From assembly GCF_000332035.1 (NCBI RefSeq), contig NZ_ALVY01000225.1, forward strand, positions 1 through 64,000: 64,000 bases of DNA, in the 5' to 3' direction. This DNA comes from Gloeocapsa sp. PCC 73106 (GTDB lineage: Bacteria > Cyanobacteriota > Cyanobacteriia > Cyanobacteriales > Gloeocapsaceae). Within the stretch, counting starts at the first letter, position 1, and each line of letters opens with the position of its first letter. This document shows, piece after piece, positions 53,639 through 62,531 of the stretch. The notes under the pieces are model-generated. The model was not told where the DNA came from, did not search any database, and saw only the letters and a list, made by a program, of their open reading frames with translations. Made by a program: the position numbers and the translations under genes.

Positions 53639-55717
53639 TCATAGATTCAGTAATTGAGACAGAGAAAAACTCTTAAACTGATTATCTCTGTTTTCTGGAC
53701 GAAAAATATAAGCGAGTTGATTATTTAAAGTTAAATTTTGATCCGAGTAAGCTACACAAAGACCATTCTCATCATGTGGTTGATGTTTGAATAAATCAAA
53801 AACACTAGGAAGCGTCTCAATGTACTCTAAAAAAGGGGGCATATTTTTCTGTAGAATTTGTAAATTATAACTAGCTGCAGTAATCATTCCATAGAGATTA
53901 GCATCCAGATAAACTAACTCGTTGCGATACAAGTCAATTAAAGCTATATATTTAGTCAAATTTTTACCCTTAATCGGAAAAGCAAATTGACATCTACTAG
54001 GTTCAAACAGATTACCCCTTTCTGGATTTTCTCCCCATTGTAAAGCGGCAAAAACATCATCAGCTTCGTCAAAAGAGAGATGAGAAAAACAGAGAATATT
54101 CCAAACTGCGTATCTAACGTTAGCTTCTAAAAGCCTATCCAAGTAAAGATCGATCAACTGACAAGCGTTTCCCTCACCTTCTTTGCTATTAGTTGGATCT
54201 CCAGAAAAAACTGCAGCATCATAGAAATTTATTGTAGTCCAGCAACAACTACCCAGGGGTACCCATTCCTGATCGAAGAAGTTCCAGCCATTATCGTACC
54301 AGATGTTATGGGTTGTTGCTCCCGATCGCCAATAACTCGCAGTCCGTATAAAACGAATATTTTCAGGAATAGGAAAGATTGTCCCCCTTCCGTAGGGAGT
54401 TAAATCGCTATCATTATTCTGTAATTTTATTCTAGCTACTAGAGGATCGAGATGTACAGAGGGTACAATAACCTGTATACGAGTTTTCATCTCTTCGGCG
54501 ATCGCTTGTAATATTTCCCCAACTATTTCCTCATCTAAACGCCAATCGCTTTCTACTTTAATTACTTGCATTTTTGTCCAGTTACCCGACGGGGGAATAG
54601 TACGATAGATCCGATAGTTAATCGTTTCTAGATAGCTTTGCAACTTAAGTAACTGCATCATTTTAAGCTGAGGTATAATCTCAACAAAAGCCTCTTTAGC
54701 TTGTAACCCGAATAATTCTAAACAATTTCTCAATCTACGAACGAATTCACCGGGACGAGTTTTTAATAATTGCAAAGCTTGAGTATCTTTTGCTGCTAAT
54801 AACTGTTCCAAGTTACTATTAAAAGTTGGTATTTTTAGATCCTGATACAAGCGATTATAAGCTTCTACTACCAAAGGATAACTTTCATGATAATCACCTG
54901 GATGTAAAGCATACATTAACTTTTTCCAGCGATTTTTATCTCGCACTATATCTTCATCGAGATTTTTAACCTTATTCAAAAGATTCAGTAAAATTTTTCT
55001 TTCCCTGCGTTTAAAATTGCGAAACTTACTAGAAGTTTTTAGACTAATATCTCCCTCTGACAACCCCACCGCTAGACGCAAAACATCCGTAGCTGAAGTC
55101 AAATTAACGGGATATTTTTTCCTCAAACAATAGATCAAAAACTTAACCAAGTTCTCTTTAAAGAGGATATTTTCTGGATCAACTTTAGAGATGAATTGAT
55201 CTAACAAATAAACTAAATCATTCCATTGTTGATCTGTCCAACGTACAGGTAAATAAATTAATTCTTCAAAAATTAACTCTAAAGAATTACTCTGAGCTAA
55301 GTGTAAAACACGGAAATTTGGCTTATCTCCCAATTGAAGACGTTCCGCTTCAGGTTCAGTAAAATAATCATTAGGAAACCCCCAATACATTAAAATCTGT
55401 CTCGTCCAATATTCTACCTCCGACATCCTTAAAACTTCTTGAGGAAAATTTTTATAGACGACGAAATCACCCATATTTTTATCATCACCCGTCACTTTTT
55501 TCAAAGTAGCTACAACGGGTGACCACCAAGCTGTAATTTCTACTTCAGAACTGGTAATTAATCTTTGATAAGCTGCTTCTGAAAGAGCGTAACCATAGTA
55601 AGATATATTATTAATTAAGGTGGCTACTACCTGCTGAGAACAGTTTAGTCCCTTAGCTAAAGGTAAAGGTAGCAGATTGTGGCGAATTAAAATCTCTAAT
55701 TCAGTTAAATTAGCCAT
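53639..55717 (-). CDS. Large protein with possible TerD-like C-terminal domain
   Basis: A 692-residue soluble protein I cannot assign firmly. The first half is helical. The middle has WKKLMYALHPGDYHESYPLV and TRPGEFVRRLRNCLELFGL. The C-terminal 200 residues are mixed strand and helix, with RGTIFPIPENIRFIR, IWYDNGWNFFD, AVFSGDPTNSKEGEGNACQL, AVWNILCFSHLSFDEADDVF and LVYLDANLYG. The last region has the rhythm of TerD tellurite/stress-resistance domains. The middle motifs recall, from memory only, proteins of the MXAN_6230/SCO0854 type; no RING-like cysteines are seen at the N-terminus. It stands alone, and no other ter gene is in the window. A profile search would settle the family. Confidence 0.5.
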   Translation of the reverse strand: MANLTELEILIRHNLLPLPLAKGLNCSQQVVATLINNISYYGYALSEAAYQRLITSSEVEITAWWSPVVATLKKVTGDDKNMGDFVVYKNFPQEVLRMSEVEYWTRQILMYWGFPNDYFTEPEAERLQLGDKPNFRVLHLAQSNSLELIFEELIYLPVRWTDQQWNDLVYLLDQFISKVDPENILFKENLVKFLIYCLRKKYPVNLTSATDVLRLAVGLSEGDISLKTSSKFRNFKRRERKILLNLLNKVKNLDEDIVRDKNRWKKLMYALHPGDYHESYPLVVEAYNRLYQDLKIPTFNSNLEQLLAAKDTQALQLLKTRPGEFVRRLRNCLELFGLQAKEAFVEIIPQLKMMQLLKLQSYLETINYRIYRTIPPSGNWTKMQVIKVESDWRLDEEIVGEILQAIAEEMKTRIQVIVPSVHLDPLVARIKLQNNDSDLTPYGRGTIFPIPENIRFIRTASYWRSGATTHNIWYDNGWNFFDQEWVPLGSCCWTTINFYDAAVFSGDPTNSKEGEGNACQLIDLYLDRLLEANVRYAVWNILCFSHLSFDEADDVFAALQWGENPERGNLFEPSRCQFAFPIKGKNLTKYIALIDLYRNELVYLDANLYGMITAASYNLQILQKNMPPFLEYIETLPSVFDLFKHQPHDENGLCVAYSDQNLTLNNQLAYIFRPENRDNQFKSFSLSQLLNL

Positions 55718-55776
55718 TTTATTTTTTATTCTAATCCAAGTAAAAGCTCAAAAGCAGCTAAATTAAGTTAAGATAT

Positions 55777-56469
55777 ATGAAAAAAGACGAAATTCAAGCC
55801 CTATTTAATCGCATTGCCCCAGTGTACGACCAGTTGAATCAAAATCTGAGTTTAGGTCAACATAAGATTTGGAAACGCATGGCGGTAAAATGGAGTGAAG
55901 CGAATACAGGAGATACAGCTTTAGATTTGTGCTGTGGGAGTGGAGATTTAGCCCATCTTCTAGCTAAGCAAGTAGGTATTACCGGTAAAGTATACGGTGT
56001 TGACTTTGCTCAAGCTCAACTCGCGATCGCCAAAGCTAAAGCACAAAAAATCTTACCCCTTCATCATTTCGGTTGGATCGAAGCCGACGTATTACACTTA
56101 CCCTTTGCTGATAATTACTTTAACTGCGCCACGATGGGTTATGGTTTACGCAACGTAGTAGATATTAGTCAATGTTTAAGCGAACTCTATCGCGTTTTAC
56201 AACCAGAAGCAAAAGCCGCGATTCTTGACTTTCATCGTCCCTACGATAACTTTTGGCGCAATTTTCAACAATTCTATCTAGACTATCTAGTAGTTCCTCT
56301 AGCTCAATCCCAAGGTTTAAAAGAAGAATACGCCTATATTAGTCCCAGTTTAGACCGATTTCCCCAGGGCAAAGAACAAATAGCATTAGCCAAATCACTC
56401 AAATTTCGTGAAGCTATACACTACCCCTTAGTTGGGGGAACGATGGGAGTTTTAGTACTCACTAAGTGA
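55777..56469 (+). CDS. menG: Demethylphylloquinone methyltransferase (UbiE/MenG)
   Basis: Methylates the 2-phytyl-naphthoquinone ring in the last step of phylloquinone synthesis, the electron carrier of photosystem I. The 230 residues match UbiE/MenG: IQALFNRIAPVYDQLNQNLS, the S-adenosylmethionine site ALDLCCGSGDLAHLLA, NCATMGYGLRNVVD, and PLVGGTMGVLVLTK at the end. Cyanobacterial branch by the KIWKRMAVKW start. Its stop overlaps the convergent aminotransferase gene by eight bases. Confidence 0.95.
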   Translation: MKKDEIQALFNRIAPVYDQLNQNLSLGQHKIWKRMAVKWSEANTGDTALDLCCGSGDLAHLLAKQVGITGKVYGVDFAQAQLAIAKAKAQKILPLHHFGWIEADVLHLPFADNYFNCATMGYGLRNVVDISQCLSELYRVLQPEAKAAILDFHRPYDNFWRNFQQFYLDYLVVPLAQSQGLKEEYAYISPSLDRFPQGKEQIALAKSLKFREAIHYPLVGGTMGVLVLTK

Positions 56470-57646
56470 TTAAATTCAGAAATGTGCCAATTCTTTCTAT
56501 GGCTTCAGAAAGAGTTGCTTCTTCTTTAACTAAAGCAAAGCGAACATAACCTTCTCCCCCTTTTCCAAAACCAGCACCTGGTGCTAGAGCTACCCCTGTA
56601 GCTTGAACTAGAGAGGTACAAAAGCTTACGGAATCTTGACTCCATGGCTCAGGTAATTGAGCCCAAAGATAGGGTGTGGCGTGGGCAATAGGCACTTCCC
56701 AGGCGATTTGAGCCAATGCTTGTAGGGAAAAATCTCGACGGCGCTGGAATATATTAACAGTATCTTGAATGATATCCTGAGAACTAGCTAGAGCGACGAT
56801 CGCGCCCCTTAGTATACCAACGTATTGATTGAAGTCAATTACCGCTTTAATGCGTCGCAAAGCTTGGATTAATTGAGGATTACCGATCGCGTAGCCGATG
56901 CGGAAACCCCCCATATTGTAGGATTTAGAAAAAGTAAAAAACTCTATACTCAAGCTTTTAGACGGATCGGCTTGTAAGATGGAGGGAACAGGGCTACTTT
57001 CTGCAAAAACCAGATCTAGATAGGGAAAGTCGTGCACTAGAATCAGATTATGATGTCGACAAAAAGCTACGGCTTCTTCAAAAAAAGCTAGAGGCGCGAT
57101 CGCCGTGGTAGGATTGTGGGGATAACTCAATACCATCATTTTGCTTTGAGCGAGCACTTCTGGGGGAATTGCGCCTAGATTTGGTAAGAACTGATTTTCT
57201 GGGAGTAAAGTCATAGTGTAAACTTGTCCCCCTGCGAGATACACTCCCCCTGAGTGAGAGGGATAGCCGGGATCTTGCAATAGAGCGAAATCTCCGGGAT
57301 TAAGGATAGCTAGTGGTAAATGGGCTGTTCCCTCTTGAGAGCCGATTAAGGGTATTACTTCTGTTTCTGGGTTAACCGTTAGTTTAAAGCGAGTTTCGTA
57401 CCATTTAGCTACTGCGTTTCTAAAGTCTTGGGTAGCGCGATGGAGTAAATAACCGTGGGTGGTTGAATCAGTTAAAGCTGCTGCGATCGCTTGAATAATC
57501 GGTTCTGGTGTGGGTAAATCAGAAGAGCCGAGGGAGAGATCGATAATCGTTTTTCCCGCGGCTTCAGCTTGGGCTTTCGCCCTATCCATATCTGCAAATA
57601 CGTTGGTTTGCAGTTTAGCTAAACGTTGTGCAAATTTCATGGTCAC
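56462..57646 (-). CDS. PLP-dependent aminotransferase, class I/II
   Basis: A 394-residue aminotransferase. The PLP-binding Lys is in FFTFSKSYNMGGFRIGYAIG, with SQEGTAHLPLA near residue 100, PGYPSHSGG, and LSYPHNPTTAIAP carrying the conserved Asn and Pro. The pattern is close to the LL-diaminopimelate aminotransferase and related DapC-like enzymes in cyanobacteria, with a possible role in lysine or amino-acid synthesis; the substrate is not proved. The start could be the Met two residues later. Its start overlaps the stop of the thioredoxin-like gene by four bases, and with that gene it forms a run of three coupled genes. Confidence 0.9.
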   Translation of the reverse strand: MTMKFAQRLAKLQTNVFADMDRAKAQAEAAGKTIIDLSLGSSDLPTPEPIIQAIAAALTDSTTHGYLLHRATQDFRNAVAKWYETRFKLTVNPETEVIPLIGSQEGTAHLPLAILNPGDFALLQDPGYPSHSGGVYLAGGQVYTMTLLPENQFLPNLGAIPPEVLAQSKMMVLSYPHNPTTAIAPLAFFEEAVAFCRHHNLILVHDFPYLDLVFAESSPVPSILQADPSKSLSIEFFTFSKSYNMGGFRIGYAIGNPQLIQALRRIKAVIDFNQYVGILRGAIVALASSQDIIQDTVNIFQRRRDFSLQALAQIAWEVPIAHATPYLWAQLPEPWSQDSVSFCTSLVQATGVALAPGAGFGKGGEGYVRFALVKEEATLSEAIERIGTFLNLIT

Positions 57647-58020
57647 AGATGAGATTCTAGCAAGGTTTGTAGTTGCTGTTTGGTGATAGCGCCCTCATGG
57701 GAGGCGACAACTTGCTGATTTTTGAACAGTCTCAGAGCGGGTACCCCCTCTACTTGGCAACGTGATACTGATGCTTGGTTTTTATCTATTTCTAGTTTGA
57801 CTATTTTGAGGCGATCGCTATAGTTATTCCCTGCCCAATCAATCGTTGGCGACACTAGGCGACAAGGACCGCACCAAGGAGCCCAAAAATACGCCAAAAC
57901 CGGTTGCTCTTGGTCAATTACTTCTGTTTCAAAAGCTGAATCGCTTATTTCTTTTACACTACTCACGGAGATCTCAGGAGTTAAATAACTACTATCAATC
58001 TTAGCACTACTCCTGTTCAA
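57643..58020 (-). CDS. Thioredoxin-like protein
   Basis: A 125-residue protein with the thioredoxin active site FWAPWCGPCRLVSP (Cys50, Cys53) and the cis-Pro region VEGVPALRLFKNQQ. About 25 extra residues precede the domain. A cytosolic disulfide reductase is likely. It overlaps the aminotransferase gene downstream by four bases and the small secreted-protein gene upstream by 14 bases, so the three are probably one transcript. Confidence 0.93.
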   Translation of the reverse strand: MNRSSAKIDSSYLTPEISVSSVKEISDSAFETEVIDQEQPVLAYFWAPWCGPCRLVSPTIDWAGNNYSDRLKIVKLEIDKNQASVSRCQVEGVPALRLFKNQQVVASHEGAITKQQLQTLLESHL

Positions 58021-58369
58021 CCAGATCTTGATTCCGGCGTAAACCCCTCAAGTCTCCCTCAAAGGGTCTTGGTTCCGATTCAGGTGTTTCTTCTTCTTCA
58101 ACTGTCCTCTCTCCCTCTGTGGTAATTATCCTAGTCTCTCTTGGAGGAGTTGTTTCAGCAGAAGGTTCTGGCTCCGGTTTTTTGACTTCCCTGGCATCTG
58201 TACCAGAGGATTGACTGCACAAATCTTCTAGATCGGTGATCACTCCAGACTCGTCGATCATGTAACAGGGTAAAACTTCTTCTGCTTGGCTCAAACCTGC
58301 GCCCAAGCTAATCAGCGCAAGGTTAAGAGTCAAAGCGGCGATGGCTATTTTTGGGTTAATGTTCGTCAT
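58007..58369 (-). CDS. Small secreted protein, acidic
   Basis: A 120-residue protein starting MTNINPKIAIAALTLNLALI, with a signal peptide probably cut after LSQA, then a short domain with two Cys (LPCYMIDESGVITDLEDLC), and a long acidic Pro/Glu-rich tail. Unknown function; the two Cys might be handled by the thioredoxin-like protein encoded next. The start is set at ATG 58369; a frame to 58390 adds seven residues. Its 5' end faces the groES promoter region and is two bases from the K-box. Confidence 0.7.
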   Translation of the reverse strand: MTNINPKIAIAALTLNLALISLGAGLSQAEEVLPCYMIDESGVITDLEDLCSQSSGTDAREVKKPEPEPSAETTPPRETRIITTEGERTVEEEETPESEPRPFEGDLRGLRRNQDLVEQE

Positions 58370-58370
58370 A

Positions 58371-58386
58371 GTTCGGTAAACCGCAC
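58371..58386 (+). promoter_or_regulatory. K-box of the groESL operon
   Basis: GTTCGG-TAAA-CCGCAC matches the K-box consensus GTTCGG-NNAN-CCNNAC, described upstream of cyanobacterial groESL genes as a light- and heat-response element. It lies 40 bases before the CIRCE element. Confidence 0.8.
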
Positions 58387-58425
58387 TCATATACTAGTTG
58401 CCAGATGATACCAAGTTTAGTTAAA

Positions 58426-58452
58426 TTAGCACTCATAGGGTGAGAGTGCTAA
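58426..58452 (+). promoter_or_regulatory. CIRCE operator (HrcA site)
   Basis: Perfect inverted repeat TTAGCACTC (58426-58434), nine-base spacer, GAGTGCTAA (58444-58452). This is the canonical CIRCE sequence bound by the HrcA heat-shock repressor. It is 56 bases upstream of groES, the normal position. Confidence 0.98.
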
Positions 58453-58508
58453 ATACATCGACTCACTTAGTTAACGTAATCTAATTTTACAATCAAAGAG
58501 GATATTCT

Positions 58509-60498
<1,990 letters not shown>

Positions 60499-60519
60499 TA
60501 GTTAGCTTGTTAGCTATTC

Positions 60520-60548
60520 CCCCACCCGTAAGGTGGGGATTTTTTTTA
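60520..60548 (+). terminator. groESL terminator
   Basis: CCCCACC (60520-60526), loop CGTAA, GGTGGGG (60532-60538), then a run of T from 60540. A textbook factor-independent terminator after groEL. Confidence 0.95.
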
Positions 60549-61046
60549 ATTATCAGTTGTTGGGAAAAGAGCTGTGGGATAATTTTCTGTACTTAGACAG
60601 TCATTTAAAGCTTGCTCAGCCGCGATCGACTCACCTTGATTAGTTAGCCCAAGAACACATTCAGAATAGCGCTCAGGTAAAAGACTCTTACGACAATTAT
60701 CTAAAACCTGATTGGGAGTGGTAGAGCTTAAATCCACTCTTCTCTCAATACTATTAAAACAGCTAGCTAAATCCCGGGGACGTCGCACTTGATAACAAGC
60801 TTGAAGGGCTTCTTCTGGTGCGATCGCCCCTGGACGGTTAACTCTGCTGACACACAATGATAAATCTCTGGGAACTAGAGCACTTCCACAAGCGGATCCT
60901 GCGGCTTCGCCAGATATCCCGCTAGCGATTAAATCCCTAGCACAAGCATTAAAAGAATTTGCCAAAACAGGAGCAGAGGGCAAACCCAAACAGAATAAAC
61001 TGGTAATAGCACCTAAACCTACCGTTGATTTTAATAAACTTTTCAT
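60546..61046 (-). CDS. Secreted Cys-rich repeat protein
   Basis: A 166-residue protein with a signal peptide (residues 1-29, cut after VLA) and about eight evenly placed Cys in repeats of the type ACARDLIASGISGEAAGSAC, ALQACYQVRRPRDLASC, LDNCRKSLLPERYSECVLGL. Disulfide pairing between repeats in the periplasm or outside is likely. Family unknown to me; similar proteins occur in cyanobacteria. It ends against the groESL terminator, which it nearly overlaps. Confidence 0.75.
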   Translation of the reverse strand: MKSLLKSTVGLGAITSLFCLGLPSAPVLANSFNACARDLIASGISGEAAGSACGSALVPRDLSLCVSRVNRPGAIAPEEALQACYQVRRPRDLASCFNSIERRVDLSSTTPNQVLDNCRKSLLPERYSECVLGLTNQGESIAAEQALNDCLSTENYPTALFPTTDN

Positions 61047-61091
61047 GTTGTCCCTATTAATTCAAATCAAGGCAATTTTAACCCAAAAGCT

Positions 61092-61127
61092 TAAAAAAGG
61101 TCTACCTGCAACGTTTCAGATAGACCT
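61092..61127 (-). terminator. petE terminator
   Basis: On the minus strand AGGTCTA (61127-61121) pairs with TAGACCT (61104-61098), followed by six T (61097-61092). It lies 23 bases beyond the petE stop codon. On the plus strand a T run also follows at 61135-61140, so it may act in both directions. Confidence 0.8.
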
Positions 61128-61149
61128 CTAATTATTTTTTAACTGTTAT

Positions 61150-61539
61150 TTATTCAACAATGATCTTACCAATCATTCCCGCGCCTCTATGGGGCTCACA
61201 GTAATAAGAGTATTCGCCCGTAGCAATATCCGCCGGAAAAGTGGTCTCGTAGCCTTCTCCCGGAGAAAAGACCAAGTTTTTCTGAGAGAGTGATTTAGCC
61301 AAATCGGGACCTAACTTAACAGAGTCAAATACAGCATTGTGAGGCGCTAGTTTATTATTGACCCACTTAACTGTATCCCCTGGTTTGATGGTCACTGTTT
61401 GAGGATCGAACTGGAGCATACCGTTGTCAGAGCCCATTTTAACAGTATAGGTCTCCGCTGCTGCAGGGTTAACTGATCCCAAGAAGCTTACTAGAACCAT
61501 TAAAACGGTTGAAACGATTAAAATCAGCTTGTTTGACAT
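61150..61539 (-). CDS. petE: Plastocyanin
   Basis: Copper protein that carries electrons from cytochrome b6f to photosystem I in the thylakoid lumen. The 129-residue precursor has a signal peptide (cut after NPAAA) and the mature chain [20 protein letters not shown]. The copper ligands are His in LAPHNAVF, then Cys, His and Met in [13 protein letters not shown]. Start at ATG 61539; a longer frame to 61620 only covers the promoter. Divergent from petJ, with a shared regulatory gap. Confidence 0.97.
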   Translation of the reverse strand: MSNKLILIVSTVLMVLVSFLGSVNPAAAETYTVKMGSDNGMLQFDPQTVTIKPGDTVKWVNNKLAPHNAVFDSVKLGPDLAKSLSQKNLVFSPGEGYETTFPADIATGEYSYYCEPHRGAGMIGKIIVE

Positions 61540-61585
61540 TGTTATTTTTAAAATGTGTCCTATAAACAATATTACTATAGAAGTT

Positions 61586-61598
61586 TGACACTGTGTCA
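61586..61598. promoter_or_regulatory. PetR-type palindrome between petE and petJ
   Basis: TGACACTGTGTCA is a perfect palindrome with a GAC-N5-GTC core (61587-61597). In Synechocystis the copper-dependent PetR repressor (BlaI family, with the PetP protease) binds GAC-N5-GTC sites at petE and petJ, as I recall. The site lies 47 bases upstream of the petE start and about 70 before petJ. A second TTTGACA follows at once, without the matching half. Confidence 0.7.
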
Positions 61599-61668
61599 TT
61601 TGACAAAAACATTTTCTCATGTCGACTATTAAAAATGGTCACCCAAAATTACTGAGGAGAACTTGTCA

Positions 61669-61995
61669 GTGAAAAAAATCATAGTTGCTATCTTGTTGGT
61701 AATCACTATGTTCACCATAACTACTCCAGCTTTAGCAGGAGATATAGCTAACGGCGCCAAAGTATTCAGCGCTAACTGTGCCGCTTGTCATGCAGGTGGG
61801 CTTAACGTTGTCAACGGTGCTAAAACTCTCAAAAAAGGCGATTTAGAAAAATACGAGATGTACTCTCTAGAAGCTGTTAAAACCCAAATTACTAAAGGTA
61901 AAAACGCCATGCCCGCTTTTTTGGGACGTTTAAACGAAGCACAGATTGAGGATGTAGCGTCTTACGTTCTAGCTCAAGCCGAAAAAGGCTGGTAA
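61669..61995 (+). CDS. petJ: Cytochrome c6
   Basis: Heme protein that replaces plastocyanin when copper is short. The 108-residue precursor has a signal peptide (cut after PALA), the heme site [11 protein letters not shown] (CxxCH) and the axial Met in NAMPAFLG, with [12 protein letters not shown] at the end. The start is GTG 61669, eight bases after GAGGAGA; a TTG at 61663 is too close to that site. Divergent from petE. Confidence 0.97.
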   Translation: MKKIIVAILLVITMFTITTPALAGDIANGAKVFSANCAACHAGGLNVVNGAKTLKKGDLEKYEMYSLEAVKTQITKGKNAMPAFLGRLNEAQIEDVASYVLAQAEKGW

Positions 61996-62030
61996 ACTAG
62001 ATTTTGAGATTTTAAATTGGAGAAGAGTAG

Positions 62031-62531
62031 TTGCTAAAGATTATTGAGTTCATTCTTGCCGATCCTGATGCAACCCATCGCTTAGGAAAATATCTAGGGC
62101 AACTACTTCCTGTCCATAGCTTAGTGTTACTAGAGGGTGAATTGGGTTCGGGGAAAACAACTCTGGTGCAGGGTATAGGCGCTGGCTTAGGCATTACTGA
62201 ACCTATCCTTAGCCCTACTTTTAGCATCGTTAACGAGTATTTTGAGGGTACTATACCCCTGTACCATCTTGATGTATACCGTCTATCCCCTGTAGAAATT
62301 AGCTCACTCTATCTCGAAACCTACTGGGAAGGGTTAGAAGTGTCTCCAGGAATTACGGTGATTGAGTGGGCTTCCTTACTTCCTAATTTACCCGATCGCT
62401 ATCTATCTATTGCTTTCAGTTTCCACCCCAAAGGTGGGCGTCTAGTCACTTTAAATCAAGTTGGTTCTACCCAACTCATAGATTTTACGGTTTTATCTTG
62501 TTGGTTCCATCAGGGGGAATACCCTCAATAG
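62031..62531 (+). CDS. tsaE: tRNA threonylcarbamoyladenosine protein TsaE
   Basis: ATPase needed for the t6A modification at position 37 of ANN-reading tRNAs. The 166 residues have Walker A LLEGELGSGKTTLVQGIG, the switch SPTFSIVNEY, and the LYHLDVYRLS motif. The start is TTG 62031 with GGAGAAG upstream. The last 47 bases overlap the end of the convergent transpeptidase gene. TsaB, C and D are not in the window. Confidence 0.93.
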   Translation: MLKIIEFILADPDATHRLGKYLGQLLPVHSLVLLEGELGSGKTTLVQGIGAGLGITEPILSPTFSIVNEYFEGTIPLYHLDVYRLSPVEISSLYLETYWEGLEVSPGITVIEWASLLPNLPDRYLSIAFSFHPKGGRLVTLNQVGSTQLIDFTVLSCWFHQGEYPQ

